Source: Streptomyces antibioticus
GTDB lineage: Bacteria; Actinomycetota; Actinomycetes; Streptomycetales; Streptomycetaceae
Direction of reading: 5' to 3'
Length of the DNA stretch: 64,000 nt
Assembly: GCF_001514065.1 (NCBI RefSeq)
Contig: NZ_KQ948427.1
Location: forward strand, 526,624-590,623
The first letter of the stretch is position 1, and every line of letters starts with the position of its first letter. The notes beneath the pieces were generated by a model. The model searched no databases. It was given only the letters and a program-made list of their open reading frames with translations, and was not told the origin of the DNA. This document shows, one piece after another, positions 1 through 7,921 of the stretch. A program made the translations under genes and the position numbers.

Positions 1-973
1 TCGCCCACCACTTGGCCATGGAGGCGTGGACCGCGTCGAGCTCCCCGTTCGAGTGATCCTCGATGCAGCGGTCGAGAAACGTGCGGGTGACGGCGCATTC
101 GGTGGCCATCTCGGCCACCTCGAACCGGATGTGCTGCTTGGTGGCGAGCGGCCGGCCGAAGGCTTCGCGTTCCTTGACGTACTCCGTGGTGATCTCCAGG
201 AGGTGCTCGGCGGCGGCGATCGCGGAGACGGCGATGCTGAGGCGCTCCTGGGCGAGGTTGGTCATCAGGTGGAGGAACGCGCCGTTGAGCTCGCCGAGGA
301 GGTTCTCCTTGGGCACACGCACGTCGTGGAAGAACAGCTCGGCCGTGTCCTGCGCCTTCTGGCCGATCTTGTCGAGGTTGCGGCCTCGCTCGAAGCCGGC
401 CGTGCCGCGCTCGACGACCAGCAGCGACAGGCCGTGGGCGCCGCCCTCCGGGGTGGTCCTCGCGACGACGATCACCAGGTCGGCGAGGATGCCGTTGGAG
501 ATGAAGGTCTTGGAGCCGTTGAGCACCCAGTGGTCGCCGCGGTCCTCCGCGTGGGTGCGGATGCCCTGGAGGTCGGAGCCCGCGCCGGGTTCGGTCATGG
601 CGATGGCGGTGATCAGCGAACCGTCGCAGAATCCGGGCAGCCAGCGGCGGCGCTGCTCCTCGGTGGCCAGGCCGGTCAGGTACGGGCCGATGATGTCGTT
701 GTGCAGGCCCAGGGCGAGTCCGGGGGCGCCCGCGCGCGTGAACTCCTCGGCGAGCACGGCGGCGTAACGGAAGTCGGGGGTGCCGCCACCGCCGTACTCC
801 TCGGGCACGGCGAGTCCGAGCAGGCCCTGCTTGCCCGCCGCGCGCCAGGCCTCGCGGGAGACGATGCCGTCCTTCTCCCACTGCGCGTAGTGCGGCAGCA
901 CCTCCCGGTCGAGGAAGGCGCGCACGGTGTCGCGGAACGCGTCGTGCTCGGGGGCGAAGATCTGCCGTTTCAT
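1..973 (-). CDS. Acyl-CoA dehydrogenase, C-terminus cut by window edge
   Basis: FAD-dependent acyl-CoA dehydrogenase, which makes the alpha,beta double bond in acyl-CoA (beta-oxidation or a related branched-acid pathway). Reading from the ATG at 973, about 324 codons are visible: a helical N-domain, the family signature TEPGAGSDL in the beta domain, the segment LNGSKTFISNG, and the start of the C-terminal helical domain (EAFGRPLATKQ). The catalytic Glu region lies left of position 1 and cannot be checked. It is downstream of and co-directional with the CaiB-type CoA transferase, separated by about 120 bp of imperfect repeats, so the two probably act in the same acyl-CoA pathway. The chain-length class cannot be told from this. 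Confidence 0.93.
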   Translation of the reverse strand, partial: MKRQIFAPEHDAFRDTVRAFLDREVLPHYAQWEKDGIVSREAWRAAGKQGLLGLAVPEEYGGGGTPDFRYAAVLAEEFTRAGAPGLALGLHNDIIGPYLTGLATEEQRRRWLPGFCDGSLITAIAMTEPGAGSDLQGIRTHAEDRGDHWVLNGSKTFISNGILADLVIVVARTTPEGGAHGLSLLVVERGTAGFERGRNLDKIGQKAQDTAELFFHDVRVPKENLLGELNGAFLHLMTNLAQERLSIAVSAIAAAEHLLEITTEYVKEREAFGRPLATKQHIRFEVAEMATECAVTRTFLDRCIEDHSNGELDAVHASMAKWWA

Positions 974-983
974 TCCGTGTCGG

Positions 984-1110
984 GGCCTTTCATGGATTCC
1001 TGGCCGTTCATGGGCTTCTGCACCTTCATCGGATGCCGGGACCCGATCGGTTCGCGGCCTTTCACCGGATGCCGAGACCGGATCAGTTCGTGGCCGTTCA
1101 CCGGCTCTGG
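984..1110. repeat. Imperfect short repeats at the 3' end of the CoA transferase gene
   Basis: Five imperfect copies of a motif like GGCCkTTCAyssG start near 984, 1002, 1018, 1056 and 1092. They are spaced by roughly 19 or 36 bp. The copy at 1092 contains the CoA-transferase stop codon (complement of 1098-1100), so the array looks like repeated duplication of the stop-codon region into the gap before the acyl-CoA dehydrogenase gene. No function is evident. Confidence 0.55.
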
Positions 1111-2237
1111 TCCTTGGTCAGGTCCGGTACGTCCCAGTCGCGGGCCACGTCCGCCGTGTCGGCGCCGGGCCTCGCCGGGCCGGTCCGTACCGCCGTCGGG
1201 GTCGCGGAGAAGCGCGGTGCGGGGGCGGGCTGGGTGATGCCGCCGTGGTCGGTGAAGGTGGCGCGGGCGGCGAGGTGCGGGTGGTGCGGGGCCTCGGCCA
1301 GCGACAGGACGGGCGCCACGCAGGCGTCGGTGCCGTCGAAGGCGGTCGTCCACTCGTCCCGGGTGCGGGACCTGAAGCGGGCGGCGACGGCCTCGCGCAG
1401 TTCGCCCCAGCGGGTCCAGTCCTTGCGGGCGTCGGCGTGCTCGGGGATGCCGAGGACGCGGACGAACTCGTCGTAGAACTGCGGCTCCAGGGCGCCGACG
1501 GCCATGTACCGGCCGTCGGCGGTCTCGTAGGTGCCGTAGTACGGGCAGCCGCCGTCGAGGAGGTTGGCGCCGCGCCGGTCCTGCCAGCCGCCGGCCGCGA
1601 CCATGCCGTGGATCATCGCGGCGAGGTGGGAGGTGCCGTCCACGATGGCGGCGTCCACGACCTGGCCGACGCCGGTCACGCGCGCGTGATGGAGGGCGGC
1701 GAGGACGCCGACGACGAGGTAGAGGGAGCCGCCCGCGTAGTCGCCGAGGAGGTTGGCGGGGACGGCCGGGGGCGCGCCCGGGTCGCCGATCATGCCGAGG
1801 GTTCCGGTGAGGGCGATGTACGCGATGTCGTGCCCGGCGCGCTGGGAGAGGGGGCCGTCCTGGCCCCAGCCGGTCATCCGGCCGTAGACGAGCCCGGGGT
1901 TGCGGGCGTGACAGGCCTCCGGGCCGACACCGAGGCGCTCGGCGACGCCGGGGCGGTAGCCCTCGACGAGGATGTCGGCGTGCGCGGCGAGGTCGAGGAC
2001 GCGGGCGGCGCCGTCCGGAGCCTTGAGGTCGACGATCACCGAGCGCTTGTTGCGGTTGGTGACGTCGTACGCCGGGTCGATCGCGAGGCCGGGTCCGCCG
2101 GGCCGGTCGACGCGCACGACGTCGGCGCCGAGGTCGGCGAGGAGCATGGCGGCGAACGGGCCCGGCCCGATGCCGGCGAGCTCGAGTACGCGCACGCCGG
2201 TCAGCGGGCCCTGCCCTGGCGTCGTTGCCGTGGTCAT
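1098..2237 (-). CDS. CaiB/BaiF (class III) CoA transferase or alpha-methylacyl-CoA racemase-like
   Basis: Class III CoA transferase fold, 379 residues, a normal length. The family either moves CoA between acids or, in the AMACR/Mcr branch, epimerises 2-methylacyl-CoA. Visible features are the N-terminal GVRVLELAGIGPGP segment, GHDIAYIALTG with His136, GDYAGGS with Asp166, and ALEPQFYDEF with Glu251. The His/Asp/Glu set is the one used by mycobacterial alpha-methylacyl-CoA racemase, so a racemase role is as likely as CoA transfer. Start is the ATG at 2237. It precedes an acyl-CoA dehydrogenase on the same strand and is divergent from the frameshifted dehydrogenase gene at 2437. Substrate unknown. 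Confidence 0.9.
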   Translation of the reverse strand: MTTATTPGQGPLTGVRVLELAGIGPGPFAAMLLADLGADVVRVDRPGGPGLAIDPAYDVTNRNKRSVIVDLKAPDGAARVLDLAAHADILVEGYRPGVAERLGVGPEACHARNPGLVYGRMTGWGQDGPLSQRAGHDIAYIALTGTLGMIGDPGAPPAVPANLLGDYAGGSLYLVVGVLAALHHARVTGVGQVVDAAIVDGTSHLAAMIHGMVAAGGWQDRRGANLLDGGCPYYGTYETADGRYMAVGALEPQFYDEFVRVLGIPEHADARKDWTRWGELREAVAARFRSRTRDEWTTAFDGTDACVAPVLSLAEAPHHPHLAARATFTDHGGITQPAPAPRFSATPTAVRTGPARPGADTADVARDWDVPDLTKDQSR

Positions 2238-2333
2238 CCAGCCCCCATGCGGTCCAGCCCTGCTGGGCGTGACACAACTGATGTAACACCAGTGATGCTA
2301 AGAAGCCGCTCGACAGGACACAAGACCCGAACG

Positions 2334-2347
2334 AGCAAGCGCTTAGC
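2334..2347. promoter_or_regulatory. CAAG-N2-CTT palindrome between divergent genes, possible TetR operator
   Basis: The 14-bp sequence AGCAAGCGCTTAGC lies in the divergent gap between the CoA-transferase gene and the dehydrogenase-like gene. It is close to the AnCAAGnnCTTGnT pattern known for actinobacterial KstR2-type TetR repressors of acyl-CoA degradation, but the right arm has mismatches. No TetR gene is adjacent. Assignment is tentative. Confidence 0.25.
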
Positions 2348-2436
2348 CAATTTACCGATGGGTCACCGTCCGTGCTCTTCTGCTGTCACGCTAGCCTCGG
2401 CCACCGACAACGGCGTGCCGGCGGACGAGAGGTGTC

Positions 2437-3614
2437 ATGAGCAGGCTGAACAGAACGGACCGTCCGTACGACATCGTGCTCTTCGGAGCGACCGGTTTCG
2501 TGGGAACGCTCACCGCGGAGTACCTCGCCGCGCACGCGCCGGAGGGGCTGCGCTGGGCGATCGCGGGCCGCAGCGAGGAGAAGCTCAAGGCGCTGCGGGA
2601 GCGGCTGCCGGGCAGCGCGGAGATCGGGGTGCTGCAAGCCGATGTGGCCGATCCGGCCTCGCTGCGGGCGCTCGCCGAGCACGCGCGCGTGGTGGCCTCG
2701 ACGGTGGGCCCCTACGTGACGTACGGCGAGGAGCTGGTCGCCGCCTGCGCGGAGACGGGTGCGGACTATCTCGACCTCACCGGTGAGCCGGAGTTCGTGG
2801 ACCTGATGTACGTCCGCCATGACGCACGCGCGCGGGAGACCGGGCGCGGCTGGTGCACGCGTGCGGTTTCGACTCGGTGCCGCACGACCTCGGCGCGTAC
2901 TTCACGGTGCGGCAGCTGCCGGAGGGGGTGCCGCTGCGGGTGGACGGGTTCGTGCAGGCCGACGCGATGTTCTCGGGCGGTACGTTCGCCTCGGCGCTGA
3001 ACCAGTTCGCGCGCGGCCGGCAGATGCTGGCCGCCGCGCGGGACCGGGGACGCCACGAGCCGCGCCTGGTGGGGCGCCGGGCCACGACGCCGAACGGCGC
3101 GCCGCGGTTCGCCGGGGAGATCGGCGCCTGGGCGCTGCCGTTGCCGACGATCGACGCGCAGATCGTGGGCCGGTCGGCCAGGGCGCTGGAGCGTTACGGT
3201 CCCGACTTCCGCTACCGCCACTACGCGGCCGTCCGCCGGCTGCCGATGGCGGTGGGCGGGGTCGCCGCGGTCGGCGCGCTGTTCGCGGCGGCCCAGGTGC
3301 CGCCCGCGCGGCGCTGGCTGTCGGGCCGGGTCAGGCCCGGGGACGGGCCGAGCGCGGAGAAGCGGGCGAAGAGCTGGTTCTCGGTGCGTTTCGTGGGCGA
3401 GGGCGGCGGCCGGCAGGTGTTCACGGAGGTCGCGGGCGGCGACCCCGGGTACGACGAGACGGCGAAGATGTTCGCCGAGGCGGCCCTCTGCCTCGCCTTC
3501 GACGACCTTCCGGCGACGGCCGGGCAGGTCACGACGGCCGTCGCGATGGGCGACGCGCTGATCGAGCGGCTGCGGGCGGCGGGGATCGTGTTCCGGGTGG
3601 CGAAGAGCAGATAG
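2437..3614 (+). pseudogene. Saccharopine dehydrogenase-like / trans-acting enoyl reductase-like gene with a frameshift
   Basis: The N-terminal part, from ATG 2437, has a Rossmann start (IVLFGATGFVG) and the segment TVGPYVTYGEEL. This frame leaves homology after RETG near 2842. The frame one base over continues with ARLVHACGFDSVPHDLG and runs to the stop at 3612-3614, ending in KSR. A single missing G in the run at 2842-2844 explains the break; restored, the protein would be about 392 residues, normal for this NAD(P)-binding family (similar to mycobacterial trans-acting enoyl reductases). Either the gene is inactivated or the base call is wrong. An internal GTG at 2853 could still start the C-terminal part. 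It is convergent with the DinB-type gene. Confidence 0.85.
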
Positions 3615-3673
3615 CGGCGGCTCAGCCCGGAATCAAGCGAAGAGCCGGTAGCGGCGGCTCAGCCGAGAATCAG
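3600..3673. repeat. Two tandem 37-bp copies spanning convergent stop codons
   Basis: Copy 1 (3600-3636) and copy 2 (3637-3673) share the core TAGCGGCGGCTCAGCC. The stop codon of the plus-strand gene (3612-3614) lies in copy 1, and that of the minus-strand gene (complement of 3659-3661) lies in copy 2. The junction between these convergent genes is therefore a tandem duplication of gene-terminal DNA. Confidence 0.75.
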
Positions 3674-4315
3674 CGGCAGCTTCTTGTCCAGCTCGCCCAG
3701 CTCGGCCCGTTCCGCGTCCGTCGGCGGGCGGCGTCCGGTGCCGACGAGCAGGGCGTCCGCGTCGCTGAACGAGGCGGGGAACGCGGCGCCGGCGATCTGC
3801 TCCAGCAGCGCGCGGGACCGGGCCAGTCCCGCGCTCGGCGGTGCCGCCGCGTCCGGGAGGTGGGCGATGAGGTCGAGATGGTGCAGCGTCCACTCCAGGA
3901 CGTAGGCGCCGAGATAGTCCCCCGCAGTGAGGACCATGTCCTGGGTGCTCACCAGGGCGGCGGGGTCGGCGAGTTGGGCCGCGCGCCCGGCGGCGGAACC
4001 GACGTCGTCGAGGTGGAACTTGAGCAGGTGGGGTTCCTCGTAGGCGGCCGCGAGCCGGACGATGAGCGCGTCCAGCGGGTCGTCCCCCGTGGGCGCCTCG
4101 TCGGCGACGTGCCAGTAGGTCACGGCGTCGGCGGTGGGCTCGGTGTCGGCGGGGGTGACGAGGGTGATCAGGACGTCCTGCGCGTCGATCACCAGATGGC
4201 ACACGAGGTCCCGCACCAGCCACCCGGCACAGCCGGACGGCTTCTCGAAGTCCTGGTCCGGCAGTTCCGCGACGGCCTTGCGCAGCGCCGCCCACGTCTG
4301 CGAGAAGAGATCCAC
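3659..4315 (-). CDS. Mycothiol-dependent maleylpyruvate isomerase-like (DinB fold) protein
   Basis: A 218-residue protein with the metal-binding MDMPI N-terminal/DinB four-helix fold. The conserved opening FSQTWAALRKAVAEL is followed by the signature GCAGWLVRDLVCHLVIDAQDV, in which the first His is typical of the metal site, and later by LEWTLHHLDLIAHL with further His residues. Members use mycothiol as cofactor in actinobacteria, some as maleylpyruvate isomerases, many with unknown substrate. I chose the GTG at 4313-4315 because homology begins there; an open frame continues upstream without family sequence. It is convergent with the frameshifted dehydrogenase-like gene, with a tandem repeat at the junction. 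Confidence 0.8.
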   Translation of the reverse strand: MDLFSQTWAALRKAVAELPDQDFEKPSGCAGWLVRDLVCHLVIDAQDVLITLVTPADTEPTADAVTYWHVADEAPTGDDPLDALIVRLAAAYEEPHLLKFHLDDVGSAAGRAAQLADPAALVSTQDMVLTAGDYLGAYVLEWTLHHLDLIAHLPDAAAPPSAGLARSRALLEQIAGAAFPASFSDADALLVGTGRRPPTDAERAELGELDKKLPLILG

Positions 4316-4371
4316 CCTCGGCAAGCTAGTGCGCCGCCGAAGCGCCCCACAACCGAATTGCCGGGCGCGCC

Positions 4372-4533
4372 CTACAGCGGCCAGGTGGCGACCGTGTAGA
4401 TCATCCCGCAGATCCAGGCGAGCCCCGCGAGCACGGCCAGGACGAGCGCGGCCATCACGGCCCGCTCGACGGGCCGGTTGGGGTCGGCGAGGGGCTTCGG
4501 GGAGCGCCGGCGGGGCATACGGTGCGTCGTCAT
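4372..4533 (-). CDS. Small single-pass membrane protein, 53 residues
   Basis: Starting at ATG 4533, this short frame encodes a basic N-terminus (THRMPRRRSPKP), a short polar stretch, then one hydrophobic helix at about residues 24-46 (VMAALVLAVLAGLAWICGM) and a short tail ending in ATWPL. No family is recognised. It lies between the DinB-type gene and the endonuclease V gene on the same strand. Coding status rests on the clean basic-TM architecture and third-position GC only. No convincing ribosome binding site precedes the ATG. Confidence 0.5.
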   Translation of the reverse strand: MTTHRMPRRRSPKPLADPNRPVERAVMAALVLAVLAGLAWICGMIYTVATWPL

Positions 4534-4594
4534 GCGGCACAGCCTGCCGATCATGCCGACGCGCCACATCCGTACAGATACTCAGTTCACGTAC

Positions 4595-5707
4595 TCAGGA
4601 GCCGAGTACGGCCTCCACGCGCGCGTGCGTCGCGGGATCGTCGGCGGCGATCAGCCGAGCAAGGGGGCCGATCTGCCAACCCGCGTGGTAGTCGAAGTAC
4701 GGAGACGGTCCGGCCGCGTTGTGGGCGACCTTGGCGACGACTTCGGCGAGGCGGAACACGGCCTGCTCCTTCGGCGTGAGCCCCTCGCACGGGGTGCCGA
4801 CTCGGACCCGCTCGAAGAACTCACGGCCTCGGTGCCACTCTTCGCGATCGCCCGCCATCCGCAGCACCGCCTCGATCTCCGGCGTCCGATGCGCTCCACG
4901 TGCCACCGCCTCCAGCACCCGGCCGGCCCAGCTCACCGGGTCGGCCTGGCGTTCGTAGACGGTACGGCCCCAGCTTCGCTCCGGATCGGCCGCCGCCCGT
5001 TCGGCCTGCGGGTTCCCTACCTGTGTCGCCTCCTTCAGCGCCCTCCGGCACAAGGCGTCCGCGCGCCGTGTCGTCTCCGGGAGGCGGTACTCCGGGGTCA
5101 GGGACAGGGTGTGGGCGCAGGCGTTGTCGAGGGTGACGCGGTGGCCGACGGAGACGAAGACCGGCTTGACGGAGTCGCGGGTGCGGACGGCTCGGCCGAC
5201 CTCCTCGGTGTCCGCCAGGAGGGGGGTGGTGCTGCCGCGCGGGGCGGCGGGGTCGTCGTACGTGAAGGTGAAGGGGTTCTTCGCCACGCCGATCGTGGGG
5301 AGGTCCGTGAGGACGCCCAGGTGGCTGGCGAGGCCGAAGCGGCGGGGGTGGGCGAGGCCGTAGCCGTCGCAGACGATCAGGCCCGGCGGGCAGGGGAGGG
5401 CTTCCAGGGCGGCCAGGACCGTGGGGATCTCGCGGAAGGCGAGCAGGCCGGGGACGTACGGGAAGGAGACGCGGCCGACCGCCGTGGCCTCCGCGACGAC
5501 CTCCAGGGTCGCCGCGTCCAGGACGACCGCCGCGGCCGCCACGACGTCCCGCTCGTCGTCGTAGGCCACGTCGACGCCGGTCACCCGGCCGGTCCCGGGT
5601 GGTGGACCGGGGTCGTCGAGCACCACTTTCGTCCGCAACTCGTCCTGCACGGCGCGGGCTTCGTCCTCGGTGGCGGGCCAGCCCGCGGGAATGCGTACGG
5701 TCGTCAT
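4595..5707 (-). CDS. nfi: Endonuclease V with an extra C-terminal domain
   Basis: Deoxyinosine 3'-endonuclease, which nicks DNA (or RNA) next to deaminated adenine. The N-terminal 225 or so residues carry the family's landmarks: GVDVAYDDE with the catalytic Asp, VPGLLAFREIP, VCDGYGLAHPRRFGLASHLG with the second Asp, GVAKN, and VGHRVTLDNA with a conserved His. Typical family members end near there. This protein continues in frame for about 140 residues with a helix-rich stretch (WAGRVLEAVARGAH, GLTPKEQAVFRLAEVVAKVAHNAAG) that I do not recognise, so it looks like a gene fusion. I chose ATG 5707; a GTG at 5728 is the alternative. It follows the Rho-N-like gene on the same strand. Confidence 0.85.
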   Translation of the reverse strand: MTTVRIPAGWPATEDEARAVQDELRTKVVLDDPGPPPGTGRVTGVDVAYDDERDVVAAAAVVLDAATLEVVAEATAVGRVSFPYVPGLLAFREIPTVLAALEALPCPPGLIVCDGYGLAHPRRFGLASHLGVLTDLPTIGVAKNPFTFTYDDPAAPRGSTTPLLADTEEVGRAVRTRDSVKPVFVSVGHRVTLDNACAHTLSLTPEYRLPETTRRADALCRRALKEATQVGNPQAERAAADPERSWGRTVYERQADPVSWAGRVLEAVARGAHRTPEIEAVLRMAGDREEWHRGREFFERVRVGTPCEGLTPKEQAVFRLAEVVAKVAHNAAGPSPYFDYHAGWQIGPLARLIAADDPATHARVEAVLGS

Positions 5708-5745
5708 GATGCCGACGAGCGTACGCACTCCCCTGCGGGCTCCGG

Positions 5746-6075
5746 TCAGCCTTTTCGGCCCAGCGCCTGCTTCAGCTGGGTCTTGTTCATGTCCGACCGG
5801 CCGCTGATGTTGCGCCGCTTGGCCTCCTCGTAGAGCTGGTCGTAGGTCGGGCCCTGCGCACCCTTGCCGGACCGCTGGCCGCCCCGCTTGCCGGACGACA
5901 TGTCCTGCGTGGAGGTGCGGCTCGCGGTCTTGGACTCGCCGGAGCGGGCGCGTTCCTTGTTGACCGTGCGCGCGGCGATCTCCTCGGCCCGTCCGGTGCT
6001 CTCACCCCGGTCCTGGGCGCTCTTCTTGATGTGCTCGTACTGGCGTTCCCTCTTCGGGCTCGAACCGCGTGGCAT
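5746..6075 (-). CDS. Small basic protein with Rho-N/SAP-like C-terminal motif
   Basis: 109 residues, highly charged. The N-terminal two thirds are Lys/Arg/Ser/Glu-rich and probably disordered. The C-terminus has YDQLYEEAKRRNISGRS followed by MNKTQLKQALGRK, matching the short helix-extended-helix found at the N-terminus of transcription factor Rho and in SAP-like nucleic-acid-binding modules. Such proteins are often labelled plasmid stabilisation protein in Streptomyces without functional proof. Start is ATG 6075, with AAGGAG seven bases upstream. A nucleic-acid-binding role is inferred. Confidence 0.75.
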   Translation of the reverse strand: MPRGSSPKRERQYEHIKKSAQDRGESTGRAEEIAARTVNKERARSGESKTASRTSTQDMSSGKRGGQRSGKGAQGPTYDQLYEEAKRRNISGRSDMNKTQLKQALGRKG

Positions 6076-6121
6076 GGGGGCTCTCCTTTCGCGCTCGGCG
6101 ACCGGGTACCCCCATCCGCGC

Positions 6122-7243
6122 TCAGCTCTCCAGCCGGGCCACCCGCCCCTTCTCGCCGGCCGCCCAGCAGCCCAGGTCGGGGGTGCAGTCCACGGTGTCG
6201 TAGGAGCCCGTGTCGACCGTGCGCCAGGTGCGGCCGCCGTCGGTCGTGAGGTCGGTGCCGGTGGGGCCGACGGCGAGGGCCGCGGTGCGGCTGCGCGGGA
6301 GCCAGGCGACGCCGGAGCGGTAGGCGGGCGGGGGTGTGGCGGCGGGCTGCCAGCTGCGGCCGCCGTCGCCCGTCACCGCGCCCGCCTGTGGCGAGGCCTG
6401 GTCCGCTCGGTAGTCGCCGCCGACCGCGAGACCGTGCGTACGGTCGCGGAAGGCGAGGGCGAAGACGCCCTTGGCGGGGTCTCCGGCCGGGATCGGGGTG
6501 TCGGTGGCCGTCCAGGTCAGGCCGCGGTCGGAGGAGTGGAGCACGCGCGCGCGTGCCGCGCCTCCGGTGGCGAGCCAGACGTCCTTCGGACCGGAGGAGA
6601 CCAGGCACTGGCCGCTCGCCGCGAACCCGGCCTCGCCCTCCAGCGCGGCCGGCATGCCGTCGCTCGGGAGCACGTTCCAGGAGCGGCCCCCGTCGTTCGT
6701 CGACAGGATGCGGAACTTCCCGTCCACTGGGTCGCTCATCGCCAGCCCGTGCTTGCGGTCGAGGAAGGTGAGGCAGTCGTAGAAGGCCCGCGCGTCGGTG
6801 TTGCGGAAGGACTCGGTCCAGGTGGCCCCGCCGTCCTCGGTGCGATACACCCGGGACGCCTCGCCCTCGCCGATCGCCAGGACAACGGCCCGCCGTGCGT
6901 CGAAGGCCTCGATGTCCCGGAACTGCAGTTCCTGCGCCCCGGGCGGCGATACGTTCCGCCAGGTCGCGCCGCCGTCCGTGGTGCGCAGCACGGTCCCCTG
7001 GGTGCCGGACACCCAGGCGGTCGTCCGGCTCACGGCGGACAGGCCCCGGAACCGTACGTCCGGAGTGCCGCTGTCCTTGAGCTCCCAGTGCGGCACCCGG
7101 TGCTCCGGTCCGTGCGCCTGCGCGGGTACGGCGGTCAGCGCGGCCAGCGCCGCCGCACAGGCCACCCCCGCGGCCATCCGGGTACCGGCTCGCATCGTGC
7201 GGCTCGTACGTCTCGTCCGTCGCGTGATTCCCAAGCGCCTCAT
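6122..7243 (-). CDS. Secreted BNR/YCF48-like beta-propeller protein
   Basis: About 373 residues. After an Arg-rich N-terminus comes a hydrophobic signal segment (AAGVACAAALAALTAVPAQA), and the mature part begins near HGPEHRVPHWEL. The body contains at least five Asp-box/BNR motifs (TTDGGATWRN, TEDGGATWTES, TNDGGRSWNV, SSDRGLTWTA, TTDGGRTWRT), which mark a sialidase-like or YCF48-like propeller. Catalytic residues cannot be assigned, and many such proteins are only annotated as oxidoreductase. I chose ATG 7243; the ATG at 7195 would give a shorter signal peptide. It is divergent from the SsgA-like gene. Confidence 0.8.
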   Translation of the reverse strand: MRRLGITRRTRRTSRTMRAGTRMAAGVACAAALAALTAVPAQAHGPEHRVPHWELKDSGTPDVRFRGLSAVSRTTAWVSGTQGTVLRTTDGGATWRNVSPPGAQELQFRDIEAFDARRAVVLAIGEGEASRVYRTEDGGATWTESFRNTDARAFYDCLTFLDRKHGLAMSDPVDGKFRILSTNDGGRSWNVLPSDGMPAALEGEAGFAASGQCLVSSGPKDVWLATGGAARARVLHSSDRGLTWTATDTPIPAGDPAKGVFALAFRDRTHGLAVGGDYRADQASPQAGAVTGDGGRSWQPAATPPPAYRSGVAWLPRSRTAALAVGPTGTDLTTDGGRTWRTVDTGSYDTVDCTPDLGCWAAGEKGRVARLES

Positions 7244-7356
7244 GGCGGGCGAAGCTAGCCCACGCGCGCGTGAGGCGTCCAGATGGGGTCCTGGGCGTCG
7301 CAACTGCCCTTCGCGGCACGGCAGGTCGGCTGCGTCACTCCCGTGCATGAAACGCG

Positions 7357-7370
7357 GTGACCGAGGTCAC
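7357..7370. promoter_or_regulatory. GTGACC-GA-GGTCAC inverted repeat upstream of the SsgA-like gene
   Basis: A perfect 6-bp inverted repeat with a 2-bp centre lies 133 bp before the TTG start of the SsgA-like gene. Its GTGA/TCAC half-sites resemble those bound by the developmental repressor BldD, which is known to control several ssg genes. The link here is only inferred. Confidence 0.3.
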
Positions 7371-7503
7371 TCGATTCCGGTGTGCACGGATGGGCCCGTT
7401 CCGACGTCTCTTCCATTGTCCGGGCCCGAACGCCCGGAGGTCGGTCCAGCCGTCTCAGCCGTCCGTCCAGCCGTCCGTTCAGTCGTCACAAGGGAGCAAG
7501 GCG

Positions 7504-7920
7504 TTGTCCACCGTCATCGAGCAGCCCGTAGAGGCCCGCCTCGTCGCCGCCGCGCCGCGGATGCCGAGCATTCCCGCCACCCTGCACTACGACCGGCGCG
7601 ACCCGTTCGCCGTCCGGATGACCTTCCCGGCCCCGGCCACCCTGGAGGGCGTGGACGTCTGCTGGACGTTCTCGCGCGAACTCCTCACCGCGGGCATGAC
7701 GGCCCCCGAGGGCCATGGCGACGTACGCGTGCGGCCGTACGGGTACGACCGCACCGTGCTGGAGTTCCACGCCCCCGAGGGCACCGCCGTCGTGCACGTC
7801 CGCTCGGGCGAGCTGCGACGTTTCCTGGAGGCCACGGCCGAGCTGGTGCCCGTCGGTCTGGAGCATCTCCAGCTCGACCTGGACCAGCAGCTGGCCGAAC
7901 TGATGCGGGACGCCTGCTGA
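7504..7920 (+). CDS. ssgD: SsgA-like sporulation/cell-wall protein, SsgD-like
   Basis: 138 residues, the normal size for the actinomycete-specific SsgA-like family, which guides septation and cell-wall synthesis or autolysis during sporulation. The core reads MPSIPATLHYDRRDPFAVRM, then VDVCWTFSRELL, VRPYGYDRTVLEF and LEATAELVPVGLE, all family hallmarks. I start at TTG 7504 because AAGGGAG sits nine bases upstream and homology begins shortly after; the open frame extends upstream without family sequence. Assignment to the SsgD branch rests on remembered neighbourhood similarity to S. coelicolor SCO6722. It is convergent with the PEP-mutase-like gene, with stop codons one base apart. Confidence 0.8.
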   Translation: MSTVIEQPVEARLVAAAPRMPSIPATLHYDRRDPFAVRMTFPAPATLEGVDVCWTFSRELLTAGMTAPEGHGDVRVRPYGYDRTVLEFHAPEGTAVVHVRSGELRRFLEATAELVPVGLEHLQLDLDQQLAELMRDAC

Positions 7921-7921
7921 C

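Noticed and set aside
984-1110. Possible CRISPR-like array
   Set aside because: Units vary in length and sequence, have no uniform spacers and no cas genes are near. It looks like stop-region duplication. The 46469 and 12517 arrays are operators by position and symmetry, not CRISPR.
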